Shown one piece after another: positions 58,661 through 64,000 of a stretch of 64,000 nt of DNA. The notes beneath the pieces are model-generated. The model saw only the letters and a program-made list of their open reading frames with translations. It was not told where the DNA came from and did no database searches. Origin of the DNA: CAKRPJ01 sp934376955 (GTDB taxonomy: Bacteria; Bacillota; Clostridia; Lachnospirales; Lachnospiraceae); NCBI GenBank assembly GCA_934376955.1, contig CAKRPJ010000001.1, positions 1 to 64,000 of the forward strand. The letters are read 5' to 3'. The translations under genes and the position numbers were made by a program. Within the stretch, counting starts at the first letter, position 1. The number at the start of each line of letters is the position of its first letter.

Positions 58661-58927
58661 TTAAAAAAAGCATTTTCGTTGCCGATAATAAGGATAATTT
58701 CCAAAACACGGTTGAGTTAAACAATTTTCGTCGCCAAGTATCGGCATTGCTGCCACTGCACAATCTAACCAAGTGTCACCTGTGCAAACAATGGCCTGAT
58801 TTTTAATTGTAACCCAGCAGTTATATTTCTTTTTTAGTTCTGCAAAATTAGCTTTATACCATTCCCAGTCTTTTTGCAAAGCCTTATCCTCAAACACCGG
58901 TTTTTCACATGATACCACAGTCTGCAT
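58661..58927 (-). CDS. DUF5678-like small protein
   Basis: 88 residues. The core YNCWVTIKNQAIVCTGDTWLDC matches the short 'xxWVAIxxGxVVAxGxx' beta-hairpin pattern of DUF5678 proteins, which are often encoded beside clan AA aspartic proteases. ATG 58927 is 12 bases before the protease gene's neighbour end; the two form a pair. A cysteine-rich end (CLTQPCFGNYPYYRQRKC) is unusual for the family. Confidence 0.6.
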   Translation of the reverse strand: MQTVVSCEKPVFEDKALQKDWEWYKANFAELKKKYNCWVTIKNQAIVCTGDTWLDCAVAAMPILGDENCLTQPCFGNYPYYRQRKCFF

Positions 58928-59033
58928 TCAAATTCAACCTCGCAATCTTACTGGTTTTCAACTTTCTACCTTATTATATAAGGGACCTAACCGCTGATTT
59001 CTCTCGGTTGGTTTCCCTCTGTCCTATTTGTAA

Positions 59034-62000
59034 TTACCGCTTGCTGAACTCCTGCGCCATAATGGAGCCAATATTCTGGTGCAAAATGCGGCCAAAATTT
59101 TCAACGTCATTCACACCGTTCATCACAATGTTAATGTCGCCAATGTGTACGCCGCTGCTGCCAGCACTGGCCAACTCAGCATTCACATTCCCCATCCGCT
59201 TCAAAATAGCACTCTCCACAAAAGCTTCCGGGTTAATTGCCGCGCTGAACAACCGGCGGGTCAGGTTTCCCGGCACAACGCCGTCCCCAACCTCCAGGCT
59301 GGTATAGCGTCCGGCTTCCGGCTGTCGCACAACAATCTCAGGCCCAGCCTCATCAACACGCGCACGTTCAAAGGCCGCAACGTTCATAATGCCGGTTGCA
59401 TGGTTGGCGCGAGTGATCTCGTTTTTCTCCCATTGCAGCTCTTTCTTCTGTTTTTCAATCTCAGCATTATCTTCGTTGTACTTCTTTTCCACTACCTTAA
59501 TTTGCAACTCAAGGTCTTCAACCTCTTTGGTCTTATCCTTAATCTGCTTCAAAACATCAACATAGTGGTTCTTAAAGTCCGTCAGCACATCCATGCGCTG
59601 GCCCAGGATTTTTTCTTCCCAGTCAGCTCCAAGTCGCGCTACGGTATTGATTCGGTTCTGCTCGGTTTCGTAAGCGTCCGCAACCTCTTCCCATTTGCTC
59701 TTGTACTCTTCCAGCTGGTCAATCAGCTTCTTGTTCTGCTCGATCTGATCTTCCACATAGTCCGTCTGGCGCATGTTTTCCGTGTAATCAGAGGTGATTT
59801 TATCAATCATGCTCTGGTCCATGTTCAAGATCATCTGATCGGCATTGTCGCCGTACAGCTTGCGCAAAATCTCAAGGTTTTTGGCATTGGTATAAGCATT
59901 CTGGGCATCATCCAGCTTTTCTTTGTAATCGTTGTAAGCGTCAATCTTGTCCTGGTTGGCTTGCTTTTTGTCCTCCAGCTCTTTTTCCAGGGCCTCTTTT
60001 TCCTTGGTCAGTTTATCAATGGCGTCATTGTGCTCTTTGTCGCGCAAGGCATCATTGTAATCTTCTTCGGCACTCTTAACAGCACTTTCGTCGGCTTCCC
60101 AAACAAAGCCCTTGCCCTCACGGTACACGCGCACATTCTTGGCGGCCAATGCAGCATCCAGCGCAGCTTTCTTCTGTGCCAGGCTAATAGCCTCTTCCTG
60201 TGCATCGTTGGCCTCATTCAGCTTATCAATCTCATCCTGCAGCGCATCAATCCGCGGTTGGTAACTGTCCTCCAATTCGTCATTGGCTTTTTCCAGCTCT
60301 TTAACCCGCTGCTCAATTACCCAGTTGGCACCATTGATGGCGGAATCCAGGTTATCTTTATCCTTCTCCAGCTTCTCTTTCAGGTCATCCCACTGGTGTT
60401 CTAGCCGGTCAATTTCTTTGTCAATGCGGTTGGTTACAGTCTTAATAATGCCATCTAGAACCGTCTGCTCTTTTTCCAGTTCCTTAATAACCTTTTCAAT
60501 GGCTTCTTTCTGGTCTTCCAGCACCTTTTTCTGTGCTTCGTAGGTTTCTTTCAGCGCCTGGGCCTTCTTGTCCAATGCGTCAATCGCCGCACTTTGGGCA
60601 TCAGTGGCACCTTTGTTACTGCTCTTGCCGGATTTAGGCTTGGCACCGCTAAAGCCGCTAAGACCATAGCCATTCATTATGGCCAAACTCTTTTCAAGAT
60701 CTTCAAGCTGTTTCTGGGCATCTTTAGCTTTGGTTTTCTCTTTTTCTAGATTGTTATTCAGAATAGCAAGCCGTTCAACACCAGGAAGTTGAGAACTATT
60801 TCCGAAGCCTAAATTTGGATTGAAGGTAAATTTATTTTGACTGAGATAGTCGTTGCTAAATACAGAACTAGCCGAAGGCATAGAACCAATCGCACCATAT
60901 AACTTTTCCAGAATTTCAATTTCATTTTGATACTGTTCAATACGAGCCTTTGTCTGCTGGATAGTTACATTCGTGGAGTCAATCTGGCTTTGTACTTGAG
61001 CAATCATGGCGCTCTTCATCGTGCCAAATTTGCCTTCCAAAACACTCTGGCTGATACTTACAACACCATTCTCAACTTCCATATCGTTGATCAGCTCAGG
61101 ATAAACCGCCAACAAAGCCTGTAAGGATTCACTGCTTAGGTATCCTTGCTCGCCCATATCCTTAAAGGCGGATTCAAGAGCTTTGGTCTGTTTGTAACAG
61201 TTACTGGTACTATCAGTAAAGTTAGAGAAGAAATTCTGTAAATCACCGGCTGCATCAAACTGCCAGTCATCATCGCTACCTTGTTCTTCATGTAATGCTT
61301 GCAACTGGGCAATAAGTCCTTCAGTACTAATACCATATTTATCTGCCAAGTCGGCAGCTTCTTTATAAGCATCACTGCCTTCTTTAATCGCTTGCCCGCC
61401 ATTGATCGCATCGTTCAGCGCCTTAACACTATCCTCGCCGTTAGCTACAGATTGCGTAAAGTCGTTGGTAGCCTGGGTAACGAGAGGAATATTTTTAATG
61501 TATAGATTCCAGAAATTCAAGAAAGCTTGCTGGTCATCCGACAAATTTTTAATACGTTCCTGGTATTTGTTCTTGTCGTCATCTAAAGCAAACTCATTTG
61601 GGGCATTATTGAGCAACGTATCCATCTCGGTGGTATAATCGTCGCCTATAGCTTTAATGTTTGTCTGTAAAACCTTACGCCAGTCTTCAAGATCTTTCTT
61701 TCGGGCGTCATATGCAAATTTTAGAATTTTATTATTTGCAAAATCTTGCTCAAGCTTCTTCTCTTCTTCAAATGTGGAAATATAGTCGTCCATCATTTCT
61801 TTTGCTCGATCAGATTGATTTCCGTCATATGTTTCCGCATGATGATGTCCTGGAGAATATAAATAAACGCCTTGGTTTGTATCCTGCTGATTATACACCG
61901 CTTCACGGGTTTTGTTAGCATCTTCTTCAGCCAGCTTTTGCTTCAGCTCCAAATTAGTTTGCAGCTGTTTTCTCTGTTGCTCTAACGCGTCGTAGCTTTT

Positions 62001-62546
62001 CTGGTCTACAATATCACCAGTGGTAGTGCTCCGGCACTCATCCATCTTAGCCTTTAACTCGTCAATCTGCTTAGTCAGCTCTTCAACTTTCTGCGTGGCT
62101 TCTTCATGAGCCTGGCTCATCTCTGCGACCTTATCGCGAGCACGCTCATACGGATGAACCCACTTCCCGTCTGCCCACTGAAGTGCTTTACTGACTATAG
62201 TTATTACGGCACCTACAGCTAAGGCAATACCAATCGTTTTGCCAATCCCTAATAACGTTGTCTTAAACGCTTTCGCCACGCTGGTAGCCGTCCGTGTGCT
62301 GGCCGCATAAACCTTCATCACGTCATCCAAGTTGTTGGTGTTCTGTGCAACGTCCTGAGCTATTTTGCTGGAATCTTTAAGGGTAGAATTGAAAATATTT
62401 GCAGCCTTTTCAGTAAGTTTTTGCTCTGCTGCCGCATTTTTCATCTGCTGAATATAGTTTTGCAAAGCAGCAGTATCTTTCTCGACTTGGGCACTATCCA
62501 TAAAACCGGTGATATTCTTAAACGTTTCTTGTATCTTTTGTTGCAT
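59034..62546 (-). CDS. Tail tape measure protein
   Basis: 1170 residues. A hydrophobic segment at 96-120 (TTLLGIGKTIGIALAVGAVITIVSK), long helical and coiled-coil stretches (Ala/Lys/Glu/Gln-rich, especially 640-1040) and a C-terminal domain with GVHIGDINIVMNGVNDVENFG are standard for phage tape measures, which set tail length and pass into the host membrane. ATG 62546 has no ribosome site upstream, and the N-terminus is cut short against plus-strand genes, so the reading frame may be a 3' part. Confidence 0.85.
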   Translation of the reverse strand: MQQKIQETFKNITGFMDSAQVEKDTAALQNYIQQMKNAAAEQKLTEKAANIFNSTLKDSSKIAQDVAQNTNNLDDVMKVYAASTRTATSVAKAFKTTLLGIGKTIGIALAVGAVITIVSKALQWADGKWVHPYERARDKVAEMSQAHEEATQKVEELTKQIDELKAKMDECRSTTTGDIVDQKSYDALEQQRKQLQTNLELKQKLAEEDANKTREAVYNQQDTNQGVYLYSPGHHHAETYDGNQSDRAKEMMDDYISTFEEEKKLEQDFANNKILKFAYDARKKDLEDWRKVLQTNIKAIGDDYTTEMDTLLNNAPNEFALDDDKNKYQERIKNLSDDQQAFLNFWNLYIKNIPLVTQATNDFTQSVANGEDSVKALNDAINGGQAIKEGSDAYKEAADLADKYGISTEGLIAQLQALHEEQGSDDDWQFDAAGDLQNFFSNFTDSTSNCYKQTKALESAFKDMGEQGYLSSESLQALLAVYPELINDMEVENGVVSISQSVLEGKFGTMKSAMIAQVQSQIDSTNVTIQQTKARIEQYQNEIEILEKLYGAIGSMPSASSVFSNDYLSQNKFTFNPNLGFGNSSQLPGVERLAILNNNLEKEKTKAKDAQKQLEDLEKSLAIMNGYGLSGFSGAKPKSGKSSNKGATDAQSAAIDALDKKAQALKETYEAQKKVLEDQKEAIEKVIKELEKEQTVLDGIIKTVTNRIDKEIDRLEHQWDDLKEKLEKDKDNLDSAINGANWVIEQRVKELEKANDELEDSYQPRIDALQDEIDKLNEANDAQEEAISLAQKKAALDAALAAKNVRVYREGKGFVWEADESAVKSAEEDYNDALRDKEHNDAIDKLTKEKEALEKELEDKKQANQDKIDAYNDYKEKLDDAQNAYTNAKNLEILRKLYGDNADQMILNMDQSMIDKITSDYTENMRQTDYVEDQIEQNKKLIDQLEEYKSKWEEVADAYETEQNRINTVARLGADWEEKILGQRMDVLTDFKNHYVDVLKQIKDKTKEVEDLELQIKVVEKKYNEDNAEIEKQKKELQWEKNEITRANHATGIMNVAAFERARVDEAGPEIVVRQPEAGRYTSLEVGDGVVPGNLTRRLFSAAINPEAFVESAILKRMGNVNAELASAGSSGVHIGDINIVMNGVNDVENFGRILHQNIGSIMAQEFSKR

Positions 62547-62569
62547 AAGAGATTATTGTGTGATATAAT
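62541..62569 (+). promoter_or_regulatory. Promoter of the right-end plus-strand genes
   Basis: TTGCAT (62541-62546) and a perfect TATAAT (62564-62569), with a 17-base spacer, drive the zinc-ribbon gene at 62612. The -35 box overlaps the tape measure ATG. Confidence 0.7.
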
Positions 62570-62611
62570 CTTTATAAGGTTATAATTACTGTTTAAGGAA
62601 GGTACCACTCA

Positions 62612-63073
62612 ATGGATAATGAAAAAACTGTTTATATTATCTGTCCTCAATGCGGTTATGTTTGCAGAAACGATTCGCCAAGTAGATTTCCTATTTGTGA
62701 ATGCTGTAAATATGAAGATCCCATTATTATGTCTCAGGCTGATTACAAGATGTTTGAAGATGAATTGACAGGTAAAGATCCAGATGCAAAATGCTATGAA
62801 TCTTTGCGAGAAAAATACGTTTACAACAACGAACACTTTAGTAAAAAAGCTTATAATGATATGCTTGCATATGCAGATGAAAAATTCAAAAAGGAATATG
62901 ACGAATGGGTTCGCTCAAATAATCCAGGGAAGATAGAGTGCCCAGTTTGTCACACCATAAGTGGAAAAAAGATCTCTGTCGGAGCAAAAGCCGTATCAGT
63001 AGGGCTATTTGGTATTTTTAGCCAAAAAGTTAAGAAGACTTGGCATTGCGAGATATGTGGGTATGAATGGTAA
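62612..63073 (+). CDS. Zinc-ribbon protein with two CxxC domains
   Basis: 153 residues, ATG 62612 behind AAGGAAGG. An N-terminal ribbon (CPQCG...CECC) and a C-terminal ribbon (CPVCHTISG...KTWHCEICGYEW) flank a helical Tyr/Lys-rich middle. The end KAVSVGLFGIFSQKVKKTWHC is typical of a widespread family of small proteins in bacteria and phages. It is transcribed opposite to the tape measure and may be a host-taken regulator. Confidence 0.65.
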   Translation: MDNEKTVYIICPQCGYVCRNDSPSRFPICECCKYEDPIIMSQADYKMFEDELTGKDPDAKCYESLREKYVYNNEHFSKKAYNDMLAYADEKFKKEYDEWVRSNNPGKIECPVCHTISGKKISVGAKAVSVGLFGIFSQKVKKTWHCEICGYEW

Positions 63074-63106
63074 TGCTGCGCAGCGCGGTGTAGAAGGTGA
63101 ATCTGT

Positions 63107-63451
63107 GTGTCGCATCAAGAACAACATTTTGTAGGAATGCACTACTGTGGTAGAGTTTATTATTCTGGTGAAGACGGAGGATATTCGGATTATCTTATTC
63201 CTTACTATGCACATGATGAGATTTACGATAATTATTCATCTCAGAATGTTGCAAAGTCAAAAGAAGCACATGCACCAGCTCCCTGTCCTGGCTGTAATAT
63301 AGAATTAAAAAATACACATTCGCGTTGCGTATTTGAACACCGTCCGTATAATATCTGGGAATGTCCAAGGTGTGAAAGAAAATTTATATTTATAAAAGAT
63401 GCTAATTGCCAAGGAGTAACTCATGACAGAAAAAGAACTGCAAGAGATTGA
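63107..63451 (+). CDS. Hypothetical protein with zinc ribbon, GTG start
   Basis: 114 residues from GTG 63107 (GAAGGTGA upstream). The N-terminal half is Tyr/Asp/His-rich; the C-terminal part has CPGC...CPRC, a zinc ribbon, then a basic tail. It overlaps the next gene by 29 bases. No family recognised. Confidence 0.55.
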   Translation: MSHQEQHFVGMHYCGRVYYSGEDGGYSDYLIPYYAHDEIYDNYSSQNVAKSKEAHAPAPCPGCNIELKNTHSRCVFEHRPYNIWECPRCERKFIFIKDANCQGVTHDRKRTARD

Positions 63452-64000
63452 TGCCCGCATTGCAGAACTGGAAGCGCAAAGCGACGAGTACGAGCGCCAA
63501 ATCAAGGAGCTGGAAGAGAAAAAGTCGCAAGTAGATGAAAAAATTTCTGACCTAGAAACACAAGCAAGCACATATCGAGTTCTTAATTCTATCAATGATG
63601 TAACAGAAGAAAATTCCATGCAAGTTTGGTTATCCAAAGACACTAGAACTACCCCTGTTATGAGCAAATTCTGTGATTCTGATAAGAGTTTTTTAACAAT
63701 CCCAGAATTTATGTACCCAAGAGCCTTCCTATTAGTTATAGCAAAATATCATTATGGTATACAATATATTGATTCCGGCATGACAATGACCGACTTAAAA
63801 CAGGAAGGATGTTCTCCAGAAAGTCGTGTTAAAAAAATTGCCATGTCAGATCAAAAAACCAGAATGTCTGCCCTATACAAAGAATTATATAAAGTCATAA
63901 CTAAACCAATAAACGCTGGAGATAAAATCCCGTTTGAATATCCCGTTCGCCTCGGTGGGCAAACATACAACAATCAAACTGGTTATGGCAGAACTTATTA
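63423..64000 (+). CDS. Coiled-coil protein, 3' end beyond the window
   Basis: ATG 63423 behind AAGGAG opens a frame that runs to the window end (192 codons) without a stop. Residues 1-45 are a strong coiled coil (ELQEIDARIAELEAQSDEYE...). The rest is an alpha/beta domain with QVWLSKDTRTTPVM and MYPRAFLLVIAKYHYGIQY. The protein was not recognised. It may continue the operon of zinc-ribbon genes. Confidence 0.6.
   Translation, partial: MTEKELQEIDARIAELEAQSDEYERQIKELEEKKSQVDEKISDLETQASTYRVLNSINDVTEENSMQVWLSKDTRTTPVMSKFCDSDKSFLTIPEFMYPRAFLLVIAKYHYGIQYIDSGMTMTDLKQEGCSPESRVKKIAMSDQKTRMSALYKELYKVITKPINAGDKIPFEYPVRLGGQTYNNQTGYGRTY

Noticed and set aside
59079..60404. 441-residue plus-strand ORF
   Set aside because: Antisense image of the coiled-coil part of the tape measure gene (Leu/Phe/Val-rich), with no start signals.

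Overview
The window is a 64 kb segment of a tailed-phage genome that also carries a complete plasmid replication and partition module, so it reads as a phage-plasmid (an extrachromosomal prophage). AGGAGG-type ribosome sites, sigma-A-like promoters, an oxygen-sensitive class III ribonucleotide reductase, an HPr-like protein, an LLH-type holin and roughly balanced base composition point to an anaerobic Bacillota host, most likely a gut clostridium of the Oscillospiraceae (inference). No integrase, transposase, rRNA, tRNA or CRISPR array was recognised. Head, packaging and most tail-tube genes must lie outside the window.

Region by region: (1) 1-24.3 kb, plus strand: a dense DNA-metabolism operon with an SPFH protein, an HPr-like protein, an SSB-like protein, a Sak4-like ATPase, DnaB helicase, DnaG-type primase, a Cas4/RecB-like nuclease, DnaE-type polymerase III alpha, an ERCC4 nuclease, ThyX, a DUF1599 protein, a redoxin with NrdD and NrdG, a ferredoxin-thioredoxin-reductase-like protein, dUTPase, PIN-PhoH and a phosphoesterase. 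(2) 24.4-28.6 kb, minus strand: ribbon-helix-helix protein, ParB, ParA and a Rep_3-type initiator. (3) 28.7-29.4 kb: an iteron origin with 22-bp repeats and an AT-rich segment. (4) 29.6-31.6 kb, plus strand: AP2 protein, autoregulated HTH repressor, zinc-ribbon protein. (5) 31.74-32.16 kb: a probable type I toxin-antitoxin locus with convergent promoters. (6) 32.2-62.5 kb, minus strand: lysis and tail module with holins, M23 endolysin, a run of tail fibres, a 2292-residue CotH-containing tail protein, baseplate proteins, a retropepsin/DUF5678 pair and a tape measure protein. (7) 62.6-64 kb: three plus-strand genes running off the edge.

Working together: the Rep/iteron/ParAB/toxin set would keep the element as a stable plasmid in lysogeny. 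The left operon supplies an almost complete replisome plus anaerobic dNTP synthesis for lytic growth. The right module builds the adsorption apparatus and lyses the cell.

The most unusual points are: a set of replication genes whose only well-placed starts are ATC, ATT or CTG codons; the type I addiction module, whose two RNAs begin with the same 15 bases; a 25-27 bp element present twice around the parA promoter and a third time inside parB; a leader peptide coupled to rep; and a retropepsin cassette inside the tail region.
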